33,405 nt of DNA from Rhodospirillaceae bacterium UBA4479 (GCA_002389175.1 DGNZ01000109.1:1-33405); one strand, 5' to 3'; shown: positions 26,002 to 33,405, counted from the stretch's first letter. The notes: generated from the letters alone by a model not told the origin. Made by a program: numbers and translations.

Positions 26002-26367
26002 GTGACAAAACTCTTAGTCATCGAAGACGAGCCTATTGTTTTAGAAATGCTCTCGCATGCCTTATCCTCTGCTGGTTATGAACTCATTGTTGCCAGCGAT
26101 GGCGAAGAAGGTTTAGCACAGGCGATCAAGAGCAAACCCGATCTTGTTATCACAGACATGAGTTTACCAAAAATGACAGGCTGGGATTTGATCAAGCAGA
26201 TCCGCAGTGATCCCAACATCGGAAAAACCCCGGTGATTGCCCTTACGGCTCATGCCACATCAGAGGACCGCGTCGCCGCCTACGAGGCAGGGGTTTCTGC
26301 ATACGAGTCAAAACCACTAGACATTAAAAAATTGCTCTCACGAATAAACGACATCGTCGGCGGGTGA
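26002..26367 (+). CDS. Single-domain response regulator (DivK/CheY type)
   Basis: A stand-alone receiver of 121 residues with no output domain. The acid pair is E8-D9, the phospho-acceptor D52 in VITDMSLPKMTG, the switch threonine in ALTAHA, and K104 in SKPLDIKKL. It starts at GTG (26002) four bases after GGAGG. It resembles DivK-like receivers that pass phosphate or bind other regulators. It sits 53 bases after the diguanylate cyclase, so a relay Hpt to REC-GGDEF to REC, or competition for one Hpt, is plausible. Confidence 0.9.
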   Translation: MTKLLVIEDEPIVLEMLSHALSSAGYELIVASDGEEGLAQAIKSKPDLVITDMSLPKMTGWDLIKQIRSDPNIGKTPVIALTAHATSEDRVAAYEAGVSAYESKPLDIKKLLSRINDIVGG

Positions 26368-26458
26368 TTTCATGCGGCCAAGGCTTTGCCAGCCCTGCTC
26401 AGTCCTATACCCTTTTGGGAACCATTGATCTCGATATCAATTACGGGAGGCTCACCTC

Positions 26459-26980
26459 ATGAGCGAAGAAACCAGCGAAAAAGCGCCAAAAAAATCCAAA
26501 TCTGGCGGCAAGAAGCGCAAAAAAGCAAAAACAGGTAAAGCGACAAAGATTGTCATCATCGCAGCCGGTGCGCTTATTTTCGTTAGCGCGACGGGCGTTT
26601 TGAGTTTTTACATGGGCTGGCTACATTCGATTATGGGTTGGGAACAGCCCCAGACCGTCGCCAAGTTAGACCTTGGTGAGCCTATTCTTCATCCCTTCCC
26701 CGAAATTCGAACAGATTTAAAAACGGGGGTCTGCAAGGCACCTTTTATGCGTGCCGTCATCCATATCCAGCTTTTCCCCGATGACTTAGACCAATTGGTA
26801 AAACAAGAAGCGCAGGTTCACGACGCAATACTGACGCATCTTCGAGAACAAGAACGCCAGCACGTGGTCGGCAAAGAGGGATCAGAGCGGCTAAGGTTTG
26901 AGTTGGTTCAAGTCATTAACAATCAAATCCACCCTGCAAAAATACACACGATTTATTTTAAGGAATTGATCGTTCAGTAG
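26459..26980 (+). CDS. FliL-family membrane protein
   Basis: A single-pass inner membrane protein of 173 residues. The first 30 residues are lysine-rich, the transmembrane helix spans about 31-52, and the periplasmic part ends with GSERLRFELVQVINNQIHP and IHTIYFKELIVQ, typical of the FliL domain that surrounds flagellar stators. GGGAGG is eight bases before the ATG. No other flagellar gene is in the window, so it may be a FliL paralogue rather than the flagellar-operon copy. It is convergent with prfB at a 12-base gap. Confidence 0.82.
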   Translation: MSEETSEKAPKKSKSGGKKRKKAKTGKATKIVIIAAGALIFVSATGVLSFYMGWLHSIMGWEQPQTVAKLDLGEPILHPFPEIRTDLKTGVCKAPFMRAVIHIQLFPDDLDQLVKQEAQVHDAILTHLREQERQHVVGKEGSERLRFELVQVINNQIHPAKIHTIYFKELIVQ

Positions 26981-26992
26981 CGCGCTGCTGCA

Positions 26993-28112
26993 CTACCCAG
27001 CTATGTCTTGGGTGTCCTTAATTTTTGAGGCAAGGGCCGCTTCTAAGAACGCGTCGATATCGCCGTCAAGAACGGCACCTGTGTTCGACGTCTCGACCTC
27101 GGTCCTGAGATCTTTGACCATCTGATACGGCTGCAGCACATAAGAGCGAATTTGATGCCCCCAGCCGATATCGGTTTTGGTATCTTCAGTCGCTTGTGCG
27201 GCATCTTCGCGGCGCTTCAATTCCATTTCGTACAAACGTGCTCGCAACATAGTCATGGCCTGTGCGCGGTTCTTATGCTGCGACCGATCATTTTGACACT
27301 GTACCACGATACCAGATGGTCCGTGCGTGATGCGGATAGCACTTTCAGTCTTGTTAACGTGCTGACCACCCGCGCCAGATGCACGGTAAGTATCGACACG
27401 GAGATCTTTTTCGTCGATTTCTACATCAATGTTGTCATCGATCACCGGGGAGATCCAAGCAGATGCAAAACTTGTATGCCGCCGGGCTGATGAGTCATAG
27501 GGCGAGATGCGCACTAACCTGTGCACGCCACTTTCGGTTTTGAGCCAGCCGTATGCATTCTCGCCAGAAATTCGGATTGTCGCAGATTTGATGCCCGCTT
27601 CCTCGCCAGCACTTTCCTCAAGCCACTCAACCTTCATCCCATGCTGCTCCGCCCAACGGGTATACATCCGAAGCAACATTTCGGCCCAGTCCTGGGCCTC
27701 GGTGCCGCCCGCGCCCGCCTGAACCTGCATGAAGCAATCGTTCTCGTCGGCTTCGCCGGACAACAGTGTCTTTAGTTGTGCTTTGCGTGCAAGGGTTAGC
27801 AGATCATTCATCGTCGCCTCGGCTTCCGCGAGCACATCTGCATCGTCTTCGGCCTCGGCGAGATCAATCAACTCCGTTGTATCGCTCAGATCGCCGAACA
27901 ACGTATCGACTTCTTTGATACCCGTTTCCAGCTTGGTGCGTTCGCGCATCAATGCCTGCGCTTTTTCGGGATCGTCCCAAAGTTCAGGGCTTTCAGAGAG
28001 CGCGTTCAATTCTTCTAGTCTGAGGACAGCCTGATCGTAGTCAAAGATGCCTCCTCAGCAGTTCTGCAGACTGCTTGATCTCATCGGCCATGGACAACAT
28101 TTCGGCGCGCAT
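26993..28112 (-). CDS. prfB: Peptide chain release factor 2, with programmed +1 frameshift
   Basis: RF2 releases peptides at UGA and UAA. Frame 0 starts at the ATG at 28112 (GGGG six bases upstream) and meets TGA at codon 24 (28043-28041). Shifting +1 at CTT joins a 349-codon frame from GAC at 28042 to the stop at 26993, 372 residues in all. In the joined protein the codon-recognition tripeptide is SPY at 203-205 (SPF in E. coli) and the catalytic GGQ is at 248-250. If the frameshift is ignored, annotation yields a truncated 338-residue protein starting at TTG 28009 or a false pseudogene. Confidence 0.96.
28041..28052 (-). promoter_or_regulatory. prfB autoregulatory frameshift site
   Basis: On the minus strand the site reads AGGAGGCATCTTTGAC. 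AGGAGG (28055-28050) is a perfect internal Shine-Dalgarno element, spaced like that of E. coli (AGGGGGTATCTTTGAC), then slippery CTT, in-frame UGA and a C after the stop, which weakens termination. Scarce RF2 makes ribosomes pause at UGA and slip +1, restoring RF2 synthesis. Confidence 0.95.
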
Positions 28113-28210
28113 CTTTATCCCCTACTTCGTTCAACACTGGATATGTAGCCGTGCAATGGTGTTCTCTCAAGCCACGATGTGTTCGTAACATGATCTATCG
28201 ACAAAATTAA

Positions 28211-28238
28211 TTGCCCAATTCACCAAATGCGCAATAAT
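28211..28238 (+). promoter_or_regulatory. Possible promoter for the LysE-type gene
   Basis: TTGCCC at 28211-28216 and AATAAT at 28233-28238, 16 bases apart. The start of transcription would fall at or within a base or two of the ATG at 28244. There is no ribosome site before that ATG, which fits a leaderless message. Weak evidence; consensus match only. Confidence 0.35.
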
Positions 28239-28243
28239 TCCAT

Positions 28244-28891
28244 ATGGAAATTGATATTGCGACATTAGGCGTATTTATTTTGGCCTCGGTGGCACTCTAT
28301 ATCTCGCCTGGGCCGGATATGATTTATGTTGCGTCCCGGTCCATTGGCCAGGGACGACGGGCCGGTATCGTATCATGCTTTGGCGTTCAAACCGGGTTGA
28401 TCATACATATGCTGGCGGCCTCATTCGGTCTCGCGGCGCTGTTGGCCGAATTTCCATCAGCGTTCGAGATCATTCGATGGCTAGGCATTGGATACCTGGT
28501 CTACATGGGTGTTCGTACGATGACGGACAGAAACAGCGCCTTTGAACTCGACGCTCAAAAGTCGGCAGCATGGTCGGATCAAAAGCTATATCTGCAGGGA
28601 TTGTTTGTGAACTTACTCAATCCAAAAATCGCGATATTCTTTTTGGCGTTCTTGCCACAATTTACAGACCCAGCGATGGGGGACCTAAGTACCCAGATGT
28701 TGTTCTATGGTGTGGTCTTTAACCTAGGCGGATTCCCGTGGATTTTGTTTATGGCCGTCTTATTTGGTGCCGCCGGGAATTGGCTGTCTGAAAGACCAAA
28801 AATGATCACTTTGCAACGCTGGATTACAGGATCATCGCTGATTGGGCTTGCCGTTTTCATGGCACTTCAAGACGCCTCACAACGTCGCTAG
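28244..28891 (+). CDS. LysE/RhtB-family exporter
   Basis: Inner-membrane amino-acid or metabolite exporter of 215 residues with about six transmembrane helices. The N-terminal signature is YISPGPDMIYVASRSIGQG, with GVQTGLIIH following, and the fifth-helix region has NLLNPKIAIFFLAFLPQF. All are standard for the family. The substrate cannot be told from sequence. It is the only plus-strand gene among amiC, mrcA and prfB. Its stop shares CTAG (28888-28891) with the stop of mrcA, so the two convergent genes overlap by four bases. Confidence 0.93.
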   Translation: MEIDIATLGVFILASVALYISPGPDMIYVASRSIGQGRRAGIVSCFGVQTGLIIHMLAASFGLAALLAEFPSAFEIIRWLGIGYLVYMGVRTMTDRNSAFELDAQKSAAWSDQKLYLQGLFVNLLNPKIAIFFLAFLPQFTDPAMGDLSTQMLFYGVVFNLGGFPWILFMAVLFGAAGNWLSERPKMITLQRWITGSSLIGLAVFMALQDASQRR

Positions 28892-31377
28892 TACAAACCG
28901 CCTGTACCTGTTGAAGGTGCGGCCAAGAAACCGCCTTCGCCACTACCATCGCTCCACGTTTCACCCTCAATGACACTGGCACTGGTCGAGGGCTGTGTTC
29001 CGTCTTTAAATGCTTCTAGGATCACGTTCTTATCACCCGGGCGTGCCAGCACCCCGGTATTTGAATCGACCCTGACCAATCTGATACCCGGTGGTGTTCG
29101 GAACGGGGTTGCCGGCTGGTCCGCAAGAGCCCCTGCCATAAAATCGCGAAAGATCGGAGCCGCAACCGAAGACCCTGTCTCACGTCGGCCTAATGGCAAC
29201 GGATCATCGAAACCGACAAATACACCCACCGCTAGATCAGGAGAGAACCCAACAAACCAAGTATCTCGCTCCTCGTTTGTTGTGCCTGTTTTCCCTGCCA
29301 ACGGTTTACCAACGGCAGAAACGCGGCGGCCGGTGCCCCGTTCAACCACGCCCTTGAGCATGTTCACCACTTGGAATGCACTGGCTGGATCTGTCACTTG
29401 GGCCCGAGTATCAGGGATACGGGGAACACGTTGATCTTCCCATTGATCAACCCGACAATTTTCACAATTTCGGTCATCATGCTTGAAAACGGGGCGGCCC
29501 AAACGATCTTGAATACGATCAATAAAGGTCGGCGTTATGCGTTTGCCACCGTTAACCAGCATGGCATAGGCCGTGGTCATACGGATCAATGTGGTTTCCT
29601 TGGCACCCAGGGACATCGCCAAAGTTTCAGGCAAATCATCAACGATATCGAACCGCTCGGCGTATTCCGCGACCCGGTCCATACCGATGGTTTGCGCCAA
29701 GCGCACAGTCATCAAATTGCGGGATTTTTCTAGGCCCAAGCGCATGGATGATGCGCCATAAAATTTATTGCCATAGTTCGCAGGACGCCATCTCGGCAAG
29801 CCAGGGCCCTGATCTATGACAAAGGGCGCATCAAGAATACGTGTCGACGGCGTGTAACCTGAATCCAGTGCTGCCAAATACACAAATGGTTTAAATGCAG
29901 ACCCAGGTTGCCGTGCAGCTTGGGTTGCGCGATTGAATTGACTTTGTTCGTAGGAATAACCGCCGACCATCGCCAATACGCGACCTGTGTGTGGATCAAG
30001 CGCAATAATCCCACCATTCACTTCTGGAATTTGCATCAAATCGTAGATGGGATCGCCAGGCGGCGGGATCACAGGTTTGCCATCTTTACCGACTTCCGGC
30101 TTCTTTCGTTCAACGATAATGATATCAGACGTCTTCAAAACATCGGATGGCTTCTTGATCGATGGGCCAAGCTTTCTTTTTGGTAGCGGCTCTCTCGCCC
30201 ATTTCAGCTCGGCCAAGGTGATCGCACCCTTGGTGCCATCTTCGACACCGATCGAAACACGGTCGGCACTATCATCAACGCCCAGCACCAGGGCCAACTG
30301 CATTTCGCCTATTCCCTTTGGACGCGGTGTGACCTTTAAAAAAGTCTGCCAATCCAATGGCGTGTCGAAACGACGGCCTTCATCCGCCCGACCGACAACG
30401 CCCCGATATCCGTGGCGTCGGTCATAAGCTTCGAGTCCATCACGCAAAACCCCTCGCGCGATAACCTGCAATTTGGGGTCCAGTGTTGTGCGAACTGACA
30501 AGCCACCCTTATACAGTTGGTCTTCACCGTACTGATCGAACAATTCCCGGCGAACTTCTTCGGTGAAGTAATCCGCTTTTACGAATTCTGTTTGCTCTCG
30601 ACGGGCGGTCAATAAAGGCTCCGAACGTGCCTGCTCAGCATTTTCAGCACTGATCCGACCATCCTCGAGCATACGACCGAGCACCCAATTGCGCCTGATC
30701 TTTGCAGCCTCGGTCTTTGTAACAGGGTGATAGTTGTTTGGTGCCTTAGGCAATGCGGCCAGATATGCAGCTTCTGCATAGGACAGCTCAATCAGGGATT
30801 TGTTGAAGTAATTCAACGCTGCCGCTGCAACACCGTACGAGCCGTAACCCAAATAGATTTCGTTCAAATAAAGTTCTAGGATTGTATCTTTGGTGAACGC
30901 GCGTTCCATCCGAACTGCCAAAATGGCTTCTTTGATTTTTCGTTCGAACGAAACAACGTTCGTCAGCAAAAAATTCTTTGCCACCTGTTGGGTAATGGTC
31001 GATGCACCAACCAGTCGGCGACCCGTTGCGATGTTCTTTAAGTTGGCGACGACCGCACGGGCGACACCCGTGAAATCAATCCCCGAATGGGTGTAAAAAT
31101 TTTTATCCTCTGCCGACAGGAATGCATTAATGACGCGCTTAGGCATTGCTTCTATAGGAACAAATGCGCGTTTTTCGATGGCAAATTCAGCCAGTAACTG
31201 TCCATCACCTGCGTGGACACGAGTCATCACATCAGGCTCATAAACGGCAAGTTGCCGATAATCAGGCAAATCCTGGCCGTACTTATGCAAGGTATAGAGC
31301 GTGCCACCACCAATCGCGGCACCCGCGATGACGATAAGAACCAAAGAAACCAAAAAGAATTTTAGTAAGAATTTCAT
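28888..31377 (-). CDS. mrcA: Penicillin-binding protein 1A
   Basis: Bifunctional peptidoglycan glycosyltransferase and transpeptidase of 829 residues, anchored by a helix at about 5-28. The glycosyltransferase domain has EDKNFYTHSGID with catalytic E90, GASTITQQVAKN and RKIKEAILAVRMER. An OB-like insert lies around 325-440. The transpeptidase has S493 and K496 in GSAFKP, SRN at 552-554 and KTG at 696-698. CENC at 638-641 is a small cysteine pair near the C-terminal part. Its ATG directly follows a TAG (TAGATG) and lacks a clear ribosome site. Confidence 0.95.
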   Translation of the reverse strand: MKFLLKFFLVSLVLIVIAGAAIGGGTLYTLHKYGQDLPDYRQLAVYEPDVMTRVHAGDGQLLAEFAIEKRAFVPIEAMPKRVINAFLSAEDKNFYTHSGIDFTGVARAVVANLKNIATGRRLVGASTITQQVAKNFLLTNVVSFERKIKEAILAVRMERAFTKDTILELYLNEIYLGYGSYGVAAAALNYFNKSLIELSYAEAAYLAALPKAPNNYHPVTKTEAAKIRRNWVLGRMLEDGRISAENAEQARSEPLLTARREQTEFVKADYFTEEVRRELFDQYGEDQLYKGGLSVRTTLDPKLQVIARGVLRDGLEAYDRRHGYRGVVGRADEGRRFDTPLDWQTFLKVTPRPKGIGEMQLALVLGVDDSADRVSIGVEDGTKGAITLAELKWAREPLPKRKLGPSIKKPSDVLKTSDIIIVERKKPEVGKDGKPVIPPPGDPIYDLMQIPEVNGGIIALDPHTGRVLAMVGGYSYEQSQFNRATQAARQPGSAFKPFVYLAALDSGYTPSTRILDAPFVIDQGPGLPRWRPANYGNKFYGASSMRLGLEKSRNLMTVRLAQTIGMDRVAEYAERFDIVDDLPETLAMSLGAKETTLIRMTTAYAMLVNGGKRITPTFIDRIQDRLGRPVFKHDDRNCENCRVDQWEDQRVPRIPDTRAQVTDPASAFQVVNMLKGVVERGTGRRVSAVGKPLAGKTGTTNEERDTWFVGFSPDLAVGVFVGFDDPLPLGRRETGSSVAAPIFRDFMAGALADQPATPFRTPPGIRLVRVDSNTGVLARPGDKNVILEAFKDGTQPSTSASVIEGETWSDGSGEGGFLAAPSTGTGGLY

Positions 31378-31518
31378 CTACTTTTGCAGCCCAATGTCTT
31401 CCCGTTTTGGCGGCGTTTCACAGCAATTCATAACATGACTGCCGATGGATACGGAGTCTCTAATAATCATGCAAAGGAAATATGGCATTGAGATGACCAA
31501 AGCCTGACCAAGCATCAT
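31378..31518 (-). CDS. Possible small ORF between amiC and mrcA
   Basis: A 46-codon frame from ATG 31518 to TAG 31378 exactly fills the gap: four bases after the amiC stop and directly abutting the mrcA ATG. The peptide has a short hydrophobic stretch (LVISMPYFLCMII), a Cys-Cys pair and a charged tail. No recognised family and only a weak ribosome site. It could be real and couple translation of mrcA, or be chance. Confidence 0.25.
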   Translation of the reverse strand: MMLGQALVISMPYFLCMIIRDSVSIGSHVMNCCETPPKREDIGLQK

Positions 31519-31522
31519 TTTT

Positions 31523-32932
31523 CTAGGGTCGGCTAGCCGATTCAATTTTTTGGAAATACGCATCGACAGCGGCAGCAATTGAATGTGCCACCTTACGACG
31601 ATGCGATTTAGATCGAAGCGCGCGCTCGTCATCGCGATTGGACAAAAATCCCATCTCAATTAGGACAGACGGGACATCGGGTGCTTTCAAAACCGCAAAA
31701 CCTGCAAATCGGTGCGGATTCCGAAGTACTTTGACCCGTGATTTCAACTCATCCACCAACAATGAAGCCAATCGGGCCGATTGATTCATCGTTTCACGCT
31801 GCGCGAGATCAATAAGGATATTGGTGACCTCTTCGCTCTCGTGGCTAAGATCAATCCCTGCAATCAAATCCGATTTGTTCTCACGATCTGCTAATTCCCC
31901 GGCCTCTTTGTCTGATGCTTTTTCAGACAGCGTATAAACCGATAATCCGCGAATCTTTCGGTTTCGGATCGTGTCAGCATGAACTGAGAGAAATAGGTCC
32001 GCCTTGCGCTCACGAGCAATTTCTATTCGACCTCGCAAACGAATAAACACGTCCCGGTCTCGCGTCAGATAGACCTTAAATCGGCCTGTGCGCTCCAAAT
32101 GTTCTTTCAAATCGCGAGCCGCAGCCAACGTGATGTGCTTTTCATAGATACCTGATACGCCAATCGCTCCGGGGTCTACACCGCCATGCCCTGGGTCAAT
32201 AACGATGGTTCGTTTCTTTGATGCGACGAGAGATGCGGGTTTGGTGGGGACGCGAAGTGATGCGAGTTTCGGCGTCGATTTCCCAGGAGGTGCTACGACA
32301 GGCCGCTTTCGAACCGGCGATGCTGCTGGTTCTACGCTGGGCTTGGTCGGCTTCGCGACAACCACTTTTTGGCCTTGCGGCGTGGTGATCGTGGAATTGG
32401 ACGGTGGTCTCGGCACTTCTGCAGACCGAATTTGCCCAGGGATTGATTTGATGATGACAGGATCAGCCGCGACGGCTTGTAAGAAACGTGTGCCTGATGT
32501 CCGCGCCAAATCAATGACAAGACGATTTGGCTTATTTGACGTGGCAGGCAGAGCCAACGCCTGGTGAACCATTGATGGCTGGTTCAAATCAATCACAATC
32601 CTGGAGTTACCAGGCTTAAAAAGGCCATACCGTAATCGAGATAAAACACCGATTTTTGTCGGCAGCGGACGTGCAGGCAAACGCCATCCCACTTCTGGAA
32701 GATCAATCACGAGGCGCGCCGGTCCAGCCAGTGCGAAAACGCTGGCATCAATGGAGCGATCCACATCGATCACGATCCGCGTCGACAGCCCTTGTTTTCC
32801 GACACGAATGTCCGTTATTTCTGCATCAGCAGCATGTGCGACCTGACCAGTCACAACGACAGCCGACAGCAAACAGAACAAACTGCCGAATCGAAATGAC
32901 GAAAAGATCAAATTTTTCAAAGACCCGGACAA
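31523..32932 (-). CDS. amiC: N-acetylmuramoyl-L-alanine amidase (AmiC type)
   Basis: Periplasmic zinc amidase that removes stem peptides from peptidoglycan during cell separation. A signal peptide ends near AHA at 32-34. An AMIN domain (about 38-150) for septal targeting is followed by a Pro/Lys/Ser-rich linker and the Amidase_3 domain from about 244, with VIDPGHGGVDPGA, the acid in GIYEKHI, LFLSVHAD and catalytic VLIEMGFLSN. The likely start is TTG at 32932, since no ATG precedes the signal peptide. It is followed by mrcA and then prfB, a common alphaproteobacterial order, and is divergent from rne. Confidence 0.93.
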   Translation of the reverse strand: MSGSLKNLIFSSFRFGSLFCLLSAVVVTGQVAHAADAEITDIRVGKQGLSTRIVIDVDRSIDASVFALAGPARLVIDLPEVGWRLPARPLPTKIGVLSRLRYGLFKPGNSRIVIDLNQPSMVHQALALPATSNKPNRLVIDLARTSGTRFLQAVAADPVIIKSIPGQIRSAEVPRPPSNSTITTPQGQKVVVAKPTKPSVEPAASPVRKRPVVAPPGKSTPKLASLRVPTKPASLVASKKRTIVIDPGHGGVDPGAIGVSGIYEKHITLAAARDLKEHLERTGRFKVYLTRDRDVFIRLRGRIEIARERKADLFLSVHADTIRNRKIRGLSVYTLSEKASDKEAGELADRENKSDLIAGIDLSHESEEVTNILIDLAQRETMNQSARLASLLVDELKSRVKVLRNPHRFAGFAVLKAPDVPSVLIEMGFLSNRDDERALRSKSHRRKVAHSIAAAVDAYFQKIESASRP

Positions 32933-33016
32933 AAATACTGCTCTATCTATTTGATTTTAAAGTTAAATATCCAGGAGAACGGATAACCGCCCTTCTACAA
33001 GCCCTAGATTATGACA

Positions 33017-33045
33017 TTGTGAAACGAAATTCCTACGGTTATGTT
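33017..33045 (+). promoter_or_regulatory. Probable rne promoter
   Basis: TTGTGA (33017-33022), 17-base spacer, TATGTT (33040-33045). Transcription would start near 33052, giving a leader of about 306 bases before the rne ATG. Long leaders are usual for rne because the enzyme controls its own message. Confidence 0.5.
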
Positions 33046-33052
33046 AACGTAT

Positions 33053-33068
33053 CGGTTCAGTAGAACCG
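33053..33068 (+). other. Hairpin at the predicted 5' end of the rne message
   Basis: CGGTTC-AGTA-GAACCG, a perfect six-pair stem with a four-base loop, starting at the predicted first transcribed bases. A 5'-terminal stem can shield an RNA from 5'-end-dependent RNase E attack. Confidence 0.5.
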
Positions 33069-33206
33069 TTCCAAGGCCGCCTTATTTTTAAGTTTTTCAC
33101 AGAATTTGAGGGGTCGCTTGAGCGCCGATTGCTATCGATGCTCGCGTATTACTAGAGGTTTTTTCTCATGCCGGTGACGAACGCCCGCAAAATTGACATT
33201 CCTGAC

Positions 33207-33230
33207 CATCGAAAGATCGCTCTTTCGATG
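33207..33230 (+). other. Ten-pair hairpin in the rne leader
   Basis: CATCGAAAGA (33207-33216), loop TCGC, TCTTTCGATG (33221-33230), all ten pairs perfect. It is not followed by a T run, so it is not a terminator; it lies mid-leader, 127 bases before the rne ATG. Could be an RNase E or RNase III recognition element. Confidence 0.6.
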
Positions 33231-33357
33231 TCATTGAGGGCTGCCGATTTCCGAGGCGCCGCCGGTCATTTCAACGCCAATTGGTGCATTTCCCTTTCTC
33301 ATGGTCGACAAGCTGTCGCACCACCTGGGAGCCGTGCACCGCGGAGTTACAAGTTCA

Positions 33358-33405
33358 ATGGCAACCAAACGTATGTTAGTGGATGCCTCCCACCCGGAAG
33401 AGACC
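33358..33405 (+). CDS. rne: Ribonuclease E, first 16 codons (cut by window edge)
   Basis: The last 48 bases read MATKRMLVDASHPEET in an open frame. This is the conserved start of RNase E/G proteins (compare the MLIDATxPEET core known from the family). RNase E is the central mRNA-decay and rRNA-processing endonuclease. GGAG is 11 bases upstream of the ATG. The position divergent from amiC agrees with the alphaproteobacterial gene order. The rest of the gene lies outside the window, so domain content cannot be seen, and RNase G cannot be formally excluded, though the context favours RNase E. Confidence 0.85.
   Translation, partial: MATKRMLVDASHPEET

Larger units (their letters stand above)
32933..33357. 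promoter_or_regulatory. Divergent amiC/rne region including the rne leader
   Basis: 425 bases without an established gene. The right two thirds form the presumed rne leader, with a promoter at 33017-33045 and two perfect hairpins (33053-33068, 33207-33230). A T-rich run, TTATTTTTAAGTTTTT, follows a short GC-rich element near 33072-33097. The amiC promoter must lie at the left but I could not place it. Confidence 0.6.

Noticed and set aside
27500..27510. SPY in place of SPF in RF2 as a mutation of codon recognition
   Set aside because: The position is right for the tripeptide, and I recall SPY as common in alphaproteobacterial RF2; it is not evidence of altered decoding.
26993..28009. prfB as a pseudogene or a short RF2 starting at TTG 28009
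   Set aside because: The upstream 23 codons plus the AGGAGG/CTT/TGA/C site make a canonical programmed frameshift giving full-length RF2.
31523..31659. Extending the amiC-mrcA small ORF upstream to 31659 (93 codons)
   Set aside because: The added part lies wholly inside amiC in another frame and looks like a shadow; only the piece in the gap is worth keeping.
33072..33097. Intrinsic terminator or attenuator in the rne leader
   Set aside because: The stem before the T-rich run is only four or five pairs with almost no loop; too weak to call.
1..33405. Mobile elements, CRISPR arrays, tRNA or rRNA genes
   Set aside because: No transposase, integrase, regularly spaced repeats, target duplications or tRNA-like folds were found by reading both strands.

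Overview
The window looks like chromosomal core sequence from an alphaproteobacterium, most likely a marine member of or near the Rhodospirillales. The evidence is the gene families and their order: an iscR / double desulfurase / sufBCDS cluster, amiC-mrcA-prfB next to a divergent rne, glnE, and a DmdA-like demethylase. Base composition is moderate. I see no insertion sequence, prophage, CRISPR array, tRNA or rRNA.

Layout. (1) 1-2500: an aspartate aminotransferase cut by the left edge, divergent from a DMSP-demethylase-like GcvT-family gene. (2) 2513-4287, minus strand: RraA-like protein, DAD-type cupin and a membrane-anchored cytochrome c, downstream of and co-directional with the Fe-S genes. 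(3) 4343-14206, minus strand: a long Fe-S assembly cluster read as cysE, iscR, desulfurase 1, desulfurase 2, sufB, sufC, sufD, sufS, sufT, sufA, ferredoxin. Most junctions are short gaps or 1-4 base overlaps, so it is probably one transcript, possibly running on into region 2. (4) 14207-14414: a divergent control region with a near-perfect IscR type 1 box over the -35 of a cysE-directed promoter, and a second, weaker box nearer the divergent hydrolase gene. (5) 14415-20805: alpha/beta hydrolase, anmK, tyrS and a large AsmA/DUF3971 envelope protein. (6) 20914-26980, plus strand: glnE, bcp, a signalling trio (Hpt, REC-GGDEF, stand-alone REC) and a lone FliL-family gene. (7) 26993-33405: prfB with a programmed +1 frameshift, a plus-strand lysE-type exporter set into the otherwise minus-strand amiC-mrcA-prfB run, and the first 16 codons of rne after a roughly 300-base structured leader.

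How the parts fit. CysE commits serine to cysteine synthesis, three cysteine desulfurases take sulfur from cysteine, SufBCD builds the cluster, and SufA, SufT and ferredoxin serve delivery, maturation and electron supply. IscR, encoded as the second gene, probably senses Fe-S status and represses the whole unit from the box upstream of cysE. This coupling of cysteine supply to Fe-S assembly by one IscR-controlled promoter is the most informative thing here. I do not see a clearly new multi-gene system. The most testable leads are the IscR boxes, the rne leader, the Hpt/GGDEF/REC trio, the RraA-cupin pair and a small ORF that exactly fills the amiC-mrcA gap. All family calls are from reading motifs; no search was run.
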